Of a stretch of DNA of 64,000 nt, positions 54,105 through 63,089 are shown in pieces. The stretch is from [Mycobacterium] vasticus. Its GTDB lineage: Bacteria > Actinomycetota > Actinomycetes > Mycobacteriales > Mycobacteriaceae. The notes beneath the pieces were generated by a model. The model ran no database searches and had not been told where the DNA came from. It saw only the letters and a list, made by a program, of their open reading frames with translations. The stretch covers positions 1,453,497 to 1,517,496 of the forward strand of contig NZ_CP084028.1 in the NCBI RefSeq assembly GCF_020181595.1, in the 5' to 3' direction. The position numbers and the translations under genes are program-made. The stretch's first letter is position 1. Every line of letters begins with the position of its first letter.

Positions 54105-54119
54105 ATTACGTTACGTAAT
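54105..54119. promoter_or_regulatory. Perfect 15-bp palindrome upstream of the tetR gene
   Basis: ATTACGT-T-ACGTAAT is a perfect inverted repeat 44 bp before the TetR gene start. It is A+T-rich against the genome background and overlaps a likely promoter. It is probably the operator of the TetR protein encoded next. Confidence 0.7.
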
Positions 54120-54163
54120 GTAACTGTTTAGAGCGTGAGTCATCGACGGCGAATGGTGCGGCA

Positions 54164-54781
54164 GTGACGTCGAGCCCGGAACCCAGCCCGGCCGGTCGCG
54201 GGCGCCCGCGGAATCCGCGCACGGAGCAGGCCATCACGGATGCCGCCCGCCTCCTGCTGGCCCGCGATGGCTATGACCAGGTGTCCATCGAGGCGATCGC
54301 GCGCGAGGCCGATGTCAGCCGCCCCACCGTTTACCGGCGCTGGCCGTCGAAGACCCACCTGGTGTTCGACGCCGTCTTCGGCGCCGCCGAGACCGATGAG
54401 GTACTTACCAGCTCGGGCGACTTCGAGTCCGACCTTCGCCAATTCGTTGCCGGTGTGTTCGAGTTCTGGCGCGCACCGGACGTCGCCGCTGCGGCACTGG
54501 GCATCCTGGCCGACCGCCACCGCGATCCGGAACTGTTCATCCGCACCCAGCAGCTGCTCGACGAAAAGACCCGCACCGCCTTCGGCGCGCTGGTCCGCGA
54601 CGGCATCGATCAGGGCGTGCTCGACGCCGACGCCGATGTCGAGATCGCCTACGACGCACTGGTCGGCAGCAGTTTCTACATCACCCAAGTATTGGCCACC
54701 GAGACCGTCGACGACGCCGCCGACCGGTTGTGTTCCCTGCTGCTGCGGGGAATGAGAAAGAAGGAGAACCGCGATGACTGA
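54164..54781 (+). CDS. TetR-family regulator
   Basis: This 205-residue repressor has a helix-turn-helix in VSIEAIAREADVSRPTVYRRWPSKTHLVFDA (about residues 38-68) and a helical effector domain. The gene starts with GTG and ends inside the DUF1214 gene (8-bp overlap), so it is the first gene of the operon it probably represses through the palindrome at 54105-54119. The ligand is unknown; hydrophobic small molecules are typical. Confidence 0.88.
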   Translation: MTSSPEPSPAGRGRPRNPRTEQAITDAARLLLARDGYDQVSIEAIAREADVSRPTVYRRWPSKTHLVFDAVFGAAETDEVLTSSGDFESDLRQFVAGVFEFWRAPDVAAAALGILADRHRDPELFIRTQQLLDEKTRTAFGALVRDGIDQGVLDADADVEIAYDALVGSSFYITQVLATETVDDAADRLCSLLLRGMRKKENRDD

Positions 54782-55844
54782 GCTGGCAGAGCTTTCCAAG
54801 GCATATTCGGACCTGCTCGACGAGGTTCGTGCCGTCGAGCAGCGACTGCTGGGCGCCGACCCGCCACTGGAGCAAGCCGACATCCTCGACGGTTACCGCT
54901 GGGCGCTGAGTCTGCTGCGGGTGGCTTCGGAGGCCTACATCTGGGGCGACGCCGACAAGCCGATCCTGACCGACGTGATCGGCCCCTATCTCAAGTGGGG
55001 AGGCGACAATTCGGACGCCTTCTACCAGCTGGCCCCGATCGACCCCAGTCGCAGCTACCGGGTCACCGGCAACCGCGGCGACGCGGTGTATCTGTCCATG
55101 ACCGTCTACGGCGGCCCCGACGACGGCCGCTACAGCGACCGCATCATCGACACCATCAATGACCGTGACCTGGGCTGCGATTCCGGCGGTGACTTCGAGT
55201 TCGTCATCAGCGCCCAAGAGCAGCAGGGCAATTGGCTCAAACTTGAGACCGACGCCGTGTTCATCCTGACCCGCGACTACCTCACCGAACCTGCAACCGG
55301 CCGCCGGACGCAGTGGAAAATCGAGGCGCTCGACGACACGCCGCGCCGCCCCGACAGCCCCGCCGACCTGAGCCGGCGGATGCGTGCCGCGCGGACCTGG
55401 ATCCGAGAGCAGGCCGCCATGGCACCGGTCCGGTTGCCGGCCAACGTACTTCAGGAGCCCTACCCGGTACCCAGCCGAACCGTCGGCTGGGCAGCCGGCG
55501 ACGCGGCCTACTCGATGGGGGCCTACGACCTGCAGCCCGGTCAGGCGCTGGTCATCGAGGGCACCTCGCCGGAGTGCGTGTTCTGGAACCTGTGCCTGTG
55601 GAATCCGTTCCTGCACACCTACGACTACACCCGCGAACGAGTCACGATCAACGGTGCACACGTGCGCTACGCGCCGGACGGATCGTGGCAGGTTGTGATC
55701 AGCGAGACCGATCCCGGGCATCCGAACTGGGTGTCCACCGCGGGCCGGTCCAAGGGCCTGATCTGGCTGCGCTGGTTCCTGCCCGAGTCCACCCCGGACC
55801 CACTGAACTGTCGGGTCGTCGACGTCGCCGAGCTGGCGCCGTGA
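54774..55844 (+). CDS. DUF1214 protein
   Basis: This 356-residue protein ends with the DUF1214 block: VFWNLCLWNPFLHTYDYTRE, VISETDPGHPNWVSTAGRSKGLIWLRWF near residues 310-345. The first half contains GGDNSDAFYQLAPIDPSRSYRVTGNRGDAVYLSMTVYGG, a jelly-roll-like region. No signal peptide is visible, unlike the 50932 protein. Mycobacterial DUF1214 genes often sit beside sulfotransferase and TetR genes in presumed lipid or steroid catabolic clusters. The function is unknown. Confidence 0.82.
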   Translation: MTELAELSKAYSDLLDEVRAVEQRLLGADPPLEQADILDGYRWALSLLRVASEAYIWGDADKPILTDVIGPYLKWGGDNSDAFYQLAPIDPSRSYRVTGNRGDAVYLSMTVYGGPDDGRYSDRIIDTINDRDLGCDSGGDFEFVISAQEQQGNWLKLETDAVFILTRDYLTEPATGRRTQWKIEALDDTPRRPDSPADLSRRMRAARTWIREQAAMAPVRLPANVLQEPYPVPSRTVGWAAGDAAYSMGAYDLQPGQALVIEGTSPECVFWNLCLWNPFLHTYDYTRERVTINGAHVRYAPDGSWQVVISETDPGHPNWVSTAGRSKGLIWLRWFLPESTPDPLNCRVVDVAELAP

Positions 55845-57103
55845 GCGCCGCCACTCGCCCCGCCGCGATTCACCTCGACGATCTCGCCGACCCGGTCTTT
55901 CCCGCCACGGCGGCCCCGATGCGCGAAGGCCTGGCCGGCTACGGCACCACACTGGAGCTGACGCCGGAGGCGCTGCTGCGGGCGGCAAGCGAACGAACGG
56001 GCCTGGACAACTGGGGCGACAACAGCTTTCGGGAACGTCTCGACGTGCTGTGCGCCTCGATGGTCGACGAAGCCGACCTGTCCGGGGTCGGGCGGGCGAT
56101 GGCATTCGAGCAACTGACCGGCCACCTGGTCAACCGGCTCCGGCTCGAGAATCTGATCGCGGCCAATCCCGAGATCGAAAGCGTCGAGATCGAGCGCCCG
56201 ATCATCATCTGCGGGCTGCCGCGCACCGGAACCACCCACTTGCACAACCTGATCGCCGCCGATCCCGCGCTGCGGTACCTGCCGTACTGGGAGAGCATGG
56301 AACCGGTCGCCACTCCGGGTGAGGCCGATCCGCAGGCCCGGCGTGACCGCTGCGCCGTGGGCCTGGATCTGATCAACACCTCGATGCCCGACTTCAAACG
56401 CATGCACGACATGACCGTCGACCACGCGCACGAAGAGATCCAGCTGCTGGCCAACGACATCTCCGGGATGCTCTTCGAATGCAGTTACCACCTGCCGGCT
56501 TTCGCGCAGCACTACAAGACGCATGATCAGAGCCCGTCCTACGCCTACATGAAACGCACCCTGCAGGCGTTGCAGTGGCTGCGCGGCGGCACCCGCTGGG
56601 TGCTCAAGTCACCGCAACATCTGGAGCAGTTCCCCGCGCTGTACGCCACCTTCCCGGACGCCACTTTCGTTGTCACCCACCGTGATCCGGTCGAGGTGAC
56701 GCGGTCGATGGCAACCATGATCAGCTATGCCGCGCGGATGAGCTGCGACCGTCCCGACCCGGTCAAGATCTCGAAATACTGGCTGGACCGGGCCGATGAC
56801 CTGCTCACCGGATGCCTGCGCGACCGCGAGGTGCTGCCGGCGGCCCAGTCCGTCGATGTGCGCTTCGAGGACTTCATGGCCGACGAGGACGGCACCGTCG
56901 CCGGCATCTACGAGCTCGCCGGTCAGCCGCTGGACGGCCGGGCGAGAGATGCCATGACGCAGTTCCGTAGCGACCATCCCCGTGGGCGCTACGGTGCGGT
57001 GGACTATCGGCCCGCGGACCTGGGGCTCGACGCCGACGAAGTGGCAACCCGGCTGCGTGACTACCGACAACGATTCGTCGCCGACCCATCGGAGCAATCA
57101 TGA
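55841..57103 (+). CDS. Sulfotransferase family protein
   Basis: This 420-residue protein has the PAPS-binding 5'-phosphosulfate loop ICGLPRTGTTHLHNL near residue 125 and the 3'-phosphate-binding VVTHRDPVEVTRSM near 280. It belongs to the large mycobacterial Sulfotransfer_3-like (Stf) group, which moves sulfate from PAPS to lipid or sugar hydroxyls; several members have no known substrate. The GTG at 55841 overlaps the DUF1214 stop and its own stop overlaps the next ATG. Confidence 0.85.
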   Translation: MSAATRPAAIHLDDLADPVFPATAAPMREGLAGYGTTLELTPEALLRAASERTGLDNWGDNSFRERLDVLCASMVDEADLSGVGRAMAFEQLTGHLVNRLRLENLIAANPEIESVEIERPIIICGLPRTGTTHLHNLIAADPALRYLPYWESMEPVATPGEADPQARRDRCAVGLDLINTSMPDFKRMHDMTVDHAHEEIQLLANDISGMLFECSYHLPAFAQHYKTHDQSPSYAYMKRTLQALQWLRGGTRWVLKSPQHLEQFPALYATFPDATFVVTHRDPVEVTRSMATMISYAARMSCDRPDPVKISKYWLDRADDLLTGCLRDREVLPAAQSVDVRFEDFMADEDGTVAGIYELAGQPLDGRARDAMTQFRSDHPRGRYGAVDYRPADLGLDADEVATRLRDYRQRFVADPSEQS

Positions 57104-58152
57104 ATCAGCCCATCGCCGCGCAAGCCTGGGTCGCCACCGAACTCGGTGACCCGGCCAAAGTCCTGGCCCGCCAGAGCATCGAGGTGCGGCCCCCCGGCCC
57201 CGGCGAGATCCGCGTCGCCGTCAACGCATTCTGTCTGAATTTCAACGACATCGACATCATCGCGGGCCGCTACAAGACGATGCCGCTGCCGGCGCCGTTC
57301 GTGCCGGGCATGGAGACGGTCGGCGTGGTGGAGAGCGCCGGCCAGGGCGCCGAACACCTCATCGGCCGGCGCATCGTCGGTATCCCGGTGATGGCTTTCG
57401 GGGGGTACGCCTCGTACGCGATCGTCGACGCGGCCACCGCACTGGATCTGCCGGACTGGGTCAGCGATGTCGACGGCGCGGCCCTGCACTATCCGTTCCA
57501 CCTGGGCTGGTTCGCGCTGCGGGAACGCGGCCGGCTGCAGCCCGGCGACACTCTGCTGGTCCACGCCGCCGCCGGCGGCACCGGGTCGGGCGCGCTGGTG
57601 CTCGGCAAAGCATTGGGCGCCAGGGTGATCGCCACCGCGGGCAGTGACGAGAAGCTGGAATTCTGCAAGGAACTCGGCGCCGACCACGTGATCAACTACC
57701 GCAACGACGACTGGGTTGAACAGGTCGTGGAACTGACCTACGGGCGTGGCGTCGACGTCGCGTTCGACGCGGTCGGCGGCGACGTGGCGGTACAGACGTT
57801 CCGCTGCATGGGACTGGGCGGGCGATACCTGATGGCCGGATTCGCCCAGGACATCGCTCTGGAGGACGGCGATTACCTCTCGCCCCGGCCCATCGCCTAC
57901 AGCAACTTCGACGTCTGCGGCGTCTGCCTGGTCTACGTCAACGATCCGGTGGCGATCCGGCGCACCCTGGGTTTCAACTGGCCGGCTCGCTCCGAGGGAC
58001 TCGACGCCCACGCGAAGATCCTGGAGATGCTGCGCACCGGAAAGATCCGCACCGTTGTGGGTGAACAGGTGGCCTGGGCTGACCTGCCGAATGCCTTGGA
58101 ACGCATGGCTGCTCGAAAGACGACCGGCCGTCTGGTGGTCACCACCGGCTGA
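57100..58152 (+). CDS. MDR-family NAD(P)H oxidoreductase (quinone reductase-like)
   Basis: This 350-residue protein has a GroES-like N-terminal domain (NFNDIDIIAGRYKTMPLPAPFVPGMETVG near 45-75) and a Rossmann domain (LLVHAAAGGTGSGALVLGKALGARV near 150-175). The structural zinc Cys cluster is absent. It is the last gene of the TetR operon, coupled by ATGA to the sulfotransferase. It could reduce an enone in the product of that cluster. Confidence 0.85.
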   Translation: MNQPIAAQAWVATELGDPAKVLARQSIEVRPPGPGEIRVAVNAFCLNFNDIDIIAGRYKTMPLPAPFVPGMETVGVVESAGQGAEHLIGRRIVGIPVMAFGGYASYAIVDAATALDLPDWVSDVDGAALHYPFHLGWFALRERGRLQPGDTLLVHAAAGGTGSGALVLGKALGARVIATAGSDEKLEFCKELGADHVINYRNDDWVEQVVELTYGRGVDVAFDAVGGDVAVQTFRCMGLGGRYLMAGFAQDIALEDGDYLSPRPIAYSNFDVCGVCLVYVNDPVAIRRTLGFNWPARSEGLDAHAKILEMLRTGKIRTVVGEQVAWADLPNALERMAARKTTGRLVVTTG

Positions 58153-58240
58153 TCGGGCTGAGTCACCGGGATCAAACCGATGGCTTTCGATGTCTAAGGT
58201 CACTTTCGCCTGACTGCGTAGTCACCGTAGCCTGGCGGTC

Positions 58241-60844
58241 ATGATTCAGTGGGGGGCACCATCGGTGCCGGTCGCTGCGCCGCCCGTTGCGCAGCCCGCC
58301 GCGCCGCGCCGCCGGGGCGGGCCGCGCGGGCCGGTGTTCCTGGGTTCCAACATCGTGATCCTGGCATGGCTGGTCGTGGCGGTGACGCTGTTGCTGGCGC
58401 ACGACGCGATCGCGCACCCGATCTGGCTTCCGGTGCACGCACTGCTGCTCGGCGCGGCCACCAACGCGATCATCATCTGGTCGGGTCACTTCACCTCCAC
58501 ACTGTGCCGGGTACCCGACCCGCCGCACTGGCACCTGGTGGCCAAGCTGGCGGTGCTCAACACCGGGGTGATCGCCGCGCTCGGCGGTGTCGCCCTGGGT
58601 GCCATGGCGCTGACCGGTCTCGGTGGGGCGGTGGTCGCCGGTGTCGCCGTCGCCCACGGCGCCGAGCTGTTCGGGATGAAGAAGAAGGCGCTCTCCGCGC
58701 GCTTCGACTACCTGGTCAGCTTCTACCTGGCCGCGCTGACGGCGCTGCTGATCGGATCGGTGGCCGGAGCAGCGATGGCACTGGGCTTCAACGACGTCGC
58801 CACGTGGTATCCGCGGTTGTGGACCACCCATGTGCACGTCATGCTCTACGGCTGGATCGGGCTGACAGTGGTGGGCACACTGTTCACCCTGTGGCCCACC
58901 ACAATCCGGGAGAAGATCACCGACCGCAGCTACGCGATGGCACACCGGGCACTGCCGGTGCTGGCGGCCGGACTGGGTGTGGCCGTGGTGGGCCTGCTGG
59001 CCGGCAGCTGGTGGGTGGCGGTGGCGGGACTGGCCGGCTACGCGGCCGGCGTCGTCGTTGCCGTCGTCGGGCTGTGGCCGGGCCGCAGCTTCACCGGCTC
59101 GGCAGCCTGGATGATGGTCGGTGCGATCTGCTGGCTCGCGATCGCCGTGATGGTCGAGGTCGTCGGCCTGATCGCGACCCGATCCACCGACGGGCTGCCG
59201 GTATTCGTCGAACACACCCTGTTGCCGCTGCTGGCGGTGGGTTTCGTCGCCCAGATCCTGCTCGGGGCGTTGAGTCAGCTGCTGCCGGTCCTGGTGGCCC
59301 ACGGCCCGCCGATACGCAAAGCCGCGATCGCCTATCTGGACCAGGGCTGGCAGGTGCGGGTGGGTGCGATCAACGCCGCCGTGCCGCTGGTGGCCGGACC
59401 GTGGCACGGTGTGGTCCCGGTGATCGGCTGGGTGCTGGCCGCCGTCGCGGTCGCCAGTTTCCTGCTGCTGGCCCTGCGGCTCGCGCTGCCGGTGGCGCTG
59501 CGCGGGCCCCTCGACCCCGAGACAATGGGATCGCATCCGAAGGCGGTGACAGCCGGGGTTGCGGTGGCGTCGCTGGTGGCGGCCGCAGCGGCGCTGACGC
59601 TGGGAATGGGCGCCCCGGCACCCTCGGGGGCCGCGGCCGTCAGCGGTGCGGCCCACACCGTCGACGTCACGTTGAACAACATGCGCTTCTCGCCCGATGT
59701 CATCGACGTGCCTGCCGGAACCCGGCTGGTGCTGCGGGTCACCAACGCCGACGGACTGCCGCATGACCTGCGGGTGGACACCGGCGAACACACCCCGCGG
59801 CTGAGCCGCGGCCAGACCGCGGTGCTCGATCTCGGTGTGGTGCAACAAGACCGGGACGTATGGTGCGATGTGCCCGGACATCGGGCCGCCGGCATGACGA
59901 TGACGATTCACGCCGTCGGCGGGGTCCCGCGCCACCAGCACGGCGGCGGCGGTCACGACGGCATGCCCGCGCCGGCTGTCCTGGACCTGGCCGCCGACCC
60001 GTCCCCGGGCTGGAAGCCCCACGACGCGGTGCTGGCCCCGGCGACCCCCGGCGTGCACCGGGTGGAGCTGCGCGCCGTCGACCAGGAACTGGAAGTCGCG
60101 CCCGGCCGCCGCGAGGTCCGCTGGACCTTCGGTGGGGTCGAGCCGGCACCCACACTGCACGGCAAGGTCGGCGACACCTTCGAGATCACCCTCATCAACG
60201 ACTCGACCATGGGCCACGGCATCGACTTCCACGCCGGCGCGCTGGCCCCGGACCAGCCGATGCGCACCCTGAATCCGGGGGAGCGTCTGGTCTACCGGTT
60301 CACCGCACGACGGGCCGGGGCGTGGCTGTACCACTGCAGCACACCGCCGATGACGCTGCACATCGCCAACGGCATGTACGGCGCGGTGATCATCGACCCG
60401 CCCGGTCTGCCGGCAGTGGACCGGGAGTACGCCCTGGTCGGCGCCCAGCTCTACGCGGGCGCTCCGGACGCCGACGCCAAGACCGCCGCGATCCGCGCCG
60501 GGCAACCCGACGGGTGGATGTTCAACGGCACCGCGGCGCAATACATGCACGCTCCGCTGCCCGCACGCGTCGGTGAGCGGGTGCGGGTCTGGCTGGTCAA
60601 CGCCGGGCCGGGTGACTCGGTCGCGTTCCACGTCGTCGGGACCCAGTTCGACACCGTCTACAAGGAAGGCGCCTGGCTGCTGCGCCCGAACGATCCCGGT
60701 GGTTCCCAGGCGCTGGATCTGGCGCCCGCCCAAGGCGGTTTCGTCGAGATGACCTTCCCCGAGCCGGGCCACTACCCGTTCATGGATCACGACATGCGGC
60801 ACGCCGAGAACGGGGCACACGGCATCTTCGAGGTCTCCGGGTAG
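58241..60844 (+). CDS. Membrane-anchored tri-domain copper nitrite reductase-like protein
   Basis: This 867-residue fusion has about ten to twelve membrane segments in residues 30-460 (NnrS/haem-copper-like, with THVHVMLYGW near 200). A cupredoxin domain follows at about 470-560 with all type 1 copper ligands (PHDLRV, VWCDVPGH, AGM). The C terminus is a two-domain NirK region. There HGIDFHAG supplies type 1/2 His ligands, YHCSTPPMTLHIANGMYG gives the His-Cys-His-Met set, and FMDHDMRH a further type 2 His. Such fusions reduce nitrite to NO outside the membrane, the extra cupredoxin probably passing electrons. The gene stands alone, 88 bp after the oxidoreductase. Confidence 0.83.
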   Translation: MIQWGAPSVPVAAPPVAQPAAPRRRGGPRGPVFLGSNIVILAWLVVAVTLLLAHDAIAHPIWLPVHALLLGAATNAIIIWSGHFTSTLCRVPDPPHWHLVAKLAVLNTGVIAALGGVALGAMALTGLGGAVVAGVAVAHGAELFGMKKKALSARFDYLVSFYLAALTALLIGSVAGAAMALGFNDVATWYPRLWTTHVHVMLYGWIGLTVVGTLFTLWPTTIREKITDRSYAMAHRALPVLAAGLGVAVVGLLAGSWWVAVAGLAGYAAGVVVAVVGLWPGRSFTGSAAWMMVGAICWLAIAVMVEVVGLIATRSTDGLPVFVEHTLLPLLAVGFVAQILLGALSQLLPVLVAHGPPIRKAAIAYLDQGWQVRVGAINAAVPLVAGPWHGVVPVIGWVLAAVAVASFLLLALRLALPVALRGPLDPETMGSHPKAVTAGVAVASLVAAAAALTLGMGAPAPSGAAAVSGAAHTVDVTLNNMRFSPDVIDVPAGTRLVLRVTNADGLPHDLRVDTGEHTPRLSRGQTAVLDLGVVQQDRDVWCDVPGHRAAGMTMTIHAVGGVPRHQHGGGGHDGMPAPAVLDLAADPSPGWKPHDAVLAPATPGVHRVELRAVDQELEVAPGRREVRWTFGGVEPAPTLHGKVGDTFEITLINDSTMGHGIDFHAGALAPDQPMRTLNPGERLVYRFTARRAGAWLYHCSTPPMTLHIANGMYGAVIIDPPGLPAVDREYALVGAQLYAGAPDADAKTAAIRAGQPDGWMFNGTAAQYMHAPLPARVGERVRVWLVNAGPGDSVAFHVVGTQFDTVYKEGAWLLRPNDPGGSQALDLAPAQGGFVEMTFPEPGHYPFMDHDMRHAENGAHGIFEVSG

Positions 60845-60945
60845 CTGCACGACTGGACTGCGAAGCGGTCCAGACACGGCTCGCGATCAACGGAGCCGCC
60901 GCGGGATCGCTGGCATAATGAGACCAGCGTCACAAGGAGGCTCAC

Positions 60946-62040
60946 ATGGGCCAGCTGCCAGGGGTTACCGGTTCGCAGGTCAGTCTCGACCCTGTGCAGC
61001 TGATCGGGCCCGACGGCGATCCCACCGGCGAGCAACGCTACAGCCGGGACCTTCCCGAAGAGACCCTGAGCTGGCTCTACGAGCAGATGGTGCTCACCCG
61101 CGAGCTCGACATCGAACTGGTCAACCTGCAGCGGCAGGGGGAGTTGGCGCTGTATGCGTCCTGCCGCGGCCAGGAGGCGGCGCAGGTCGGCGCCACGGCA
61201 CCGCTGCGCAAGACCGACTGGCTGTTCCCGCAGTACCGCGAACTGGGGGTCTTCCTCACCCGGGGCATTCCGGCCTGGCACGTTGCGGCCGCCTGGCGCG
61301 GAACCTGGAACGGCGGCCTGGAGTTCACCGCGAAGAACTGTGCGCCCATCTGCGTTCCGATCGGCACCCAGGCGCTGCACGCGGTCGGTGCGGCGATGGC
61401 CGCGCAGCGCCTTGACGAACACTCCGCCACCGTCGCGTTCGTCGGCGACGGCGCCACCAGCGAGGGCGATGTCCACGAGGCGCTCAACTTCGCCGCGGTG
61501 TTCGCCGCCCCGTGTGTGTTCTACGTGCAGAACAATCAGTGGGCCATCTCAGTACCGCTGCACAAACAGACCACCGCGCCGTCACTGGCGCACAAGGCGA
61601 TCGGCTACGGCATGCCCGGCATCCGGGTGGACGGCAATGATCCACTGGCCTGCTACGCGGTGATGGCGCAGGCGGCCGAGCGTGCCCGAAACGGCGGCGG
61701 GCCGACGTTGATCGAGGCCGTCACCTACCGGCTCGGCCCGCACACCACCTCTGACGACCCGACCCGCTACCGCAGCAGCGCCGAGGTGCAACAGTGGGCC
61801 GCATTGGATCCGATCCCGCGCTACCGGACCTACCTGGACAACACCGGGATCTGGTCGCAGCGCCTGCAGGACCGGCTCGACGCGCGGGCCAAGCGGCTGC
61901 GCACCGAATTGCGCGAGGCCACCGTCGGCGCGGGCGACATCGACGTCGACGAGGTCTTCACCGCGGTGTTCGCCGAGATCACCCCGGAACTGCAGCAGCA
62001 GCGGCGTGCGCTGCACGCCGAATTGGCCAGGGAGCGCTGA
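60946..62040 (+). CDS. bkdA: BkdA, branched-chain keto-acid dehydrogenase E1 alpha
   Basis: This 364-residue E1 alpha subunit (Rv2497c-like) decarboxylates branched-chain 2-oxo acids with thiamine diphosphate. The ThDP motif GDGATSEGDVHEALNFAAVFAAPCVFYVQNNQ lies near residues 166-198 and phosphorylatable-loop-like YRLGPHTTSDDPTRYR near 270. AGGAGG six bases before the ATG is strong. About 100 bp of promoter-like DNA precede it. In M. tuberculosis it follows the CitE-like gene directly; here an 11-kb block lies between. Confidence 0.93.
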   Translation: MGQLPGVTGSQVSLDPVQLIGPDGDPTGEQRYSRDLPEETLSWLYEQMVLTRELDIELVNLQRQGELALYASCRGQEAAQVGATAPLRKTDWLFPQYRELGVFLTRGIPAWHVAAAWRGTWNGGLEFTAKNCAPICVPIGTQALHAVGAAMAAQRLDEHSATVAFVGDGATSEGDVHEALNFAAVFAAPCVFYVQNNQWAISVPLHKQTTAPSLAHKAIGYGMPGIRVDGNDPLACYAVMAQAAERARNGGGPTLIEAVTYRLGPHTTSDDPTRYRSSAEVQQWAALDPIPRYRTYLDNTGIWSQRLQDRLDARAKRLRTELREATVGAGDIDVDEVFTAVFAEITPELQQQRRALHAELARER

Positions 62041-63089
62041 TGACCCAGATCCTGGAGCCGCCCACCCAGCCGGCAACGCCGCAGAAGCAACCCCGCAACG
62101 GCGCGACCGCCGGCCAGCTGACCATGGTGGCCGCACTCAACCAGGCGCTGCGCGACGCGATGGACGCCGATCGACGAGTCCTGGTGTTCGGTACCGACGT
62201 CGGAGTGCAGGGCGGGGTCTTCCGGGTGACCGAAGGACTGGCCGAAACCTTCGGGGAACAACGTTGTTTCGACACGCCGCTGGCCGAATCGGCGGTGATC
62301 GGCATCGCCATCGGCATGGCGGTCCGCGGATTCGTTCCGGTGCCGGAGATCCAGTTCGACGGGTTCAGCTACCCGGCCCTGGACCAGGTGGTCAGCCACC
62401 TGGCCAAGTACCGGAGCAGAACCCGCGGCGCGGTGCCCATGCCGGTCACCGTGCGCATCCCGTCGTTCGGGGGAATCGGCGCGGCCGAACACCATTCGGA
62501 GTCCACCGAGACCTACTGGGCACACACCGCCGGTCTGAAGGTGGTGGTCCCGGCCGACCCGTCGGATGCCTACTGGCTGCTGCGGCACGCCATCACCACT
62601 CCCGATCCGGTGATGTTCTTAGAACCCAAGAGACGGTATTGGGTCCGCGGGGCCGTGGACACCGAACACCCGGCGCCGGGAATCGGGTGCGCCGCGGTGC
62701 GCCGATCCGGTACCGACGTCACGGTGCTCACCTACGGCGGTGGCGTGGCGACCGCACTGTCGGCGGCGGAAATCGCTGCGCAACAACACGGGTGGAGCCT
62801 GGAGGTCGTCGACCTGCGCTCACTGGTCCCGCTCGACTTCGACACCGTCGCGGCATCGGTGCGGCACACCGGACGGTGTGTGGTGCTGCATGAGGGCCCG
62901 CGCAACCTCGGGTACGGAGCCGAGCTGGCGGCGCGCATCTCCGAGGAACTGTTCTACGAGTTGGAAGCACCGGTGTTGCGTGCCAGCGGTTTCGACACTC
63001 CCTATCCACCCGCGCGGCTGGAACGGCTCTGGTTGCCGGGGCCGGACCGGCTGTTGGACCTCGTCCAGCGCGTCCTGGAACTGCCATGA
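62040..63089 (+). CDS. bkdB: BkdB, branched-chain keto-acid dehydrogenase E1 beta
   Basis: This 349-residue E1 beta subunit forms the alpha2beta2 E1 with Bkd[25 protein letters not shown] near residue 50, [17 protein letters not shown] near 78 and the C-terminal [15 protein letters not shown] are typical. The ATG shares one base with the bkdA stop (TGATG) and its own stop overlaps bkdC, so subunit ratios are kept by coupling. Only one more gene of the complex (E2) follows; lpd (E3) is elsewhere. Confidence 0.93.
   Translation: MTQILEPPTQPATPQKQPRNGATAGQLTMVAALNQALRDAMDADRRVLVFGTDVGVQGGVFRVTEGLAETFGEQRCFDTPLAESAVIGIAIGMAVRGFVPVPEIQFDGFSYPALDQVVSHLAKYRSRTRGAVPMPVTVRIPSFGGIGAAEHHSESTETYWAHTAGLKVVVPADPSDAYWLLRHAITTPDPVMFLEPKRRYWVRGAVDTEHPAPGIGCAAVRRSGTDVTVLTYGGGVATALSAAEIAAQQHGWSLEVVDLRSLVPLDFDTVAASVRHTGRCVVLHEGPRNLGYGAELAARISEELFYELEAPVLRASGFDTPYPPARLERLWLPGPDRLLDLVQRVLELP

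Noticed and set aside
58172..60877. A 901-codon minus-strand open frame opposite the copper protein
   Set aside because: It is an antisense shadow. The plus-strand product has coherent membrane helices and copper ligands, while this frame is Arg/His/Gln-rich with no domain.
49502..60945. Mobile-element explanation for the accessory block
   Set aside because: I saw no transposase, integrase, tRNA edge or clear direct repeats at its boundaries, so no element is annotated.
60845..60945. BkaR-like operator before bkdA
   Set aside because: Looked for AGTTAAT-N4-ATTAACT in this gap and found no match; only a probable -10-like GCATAATG and a good ribosome site are visible.
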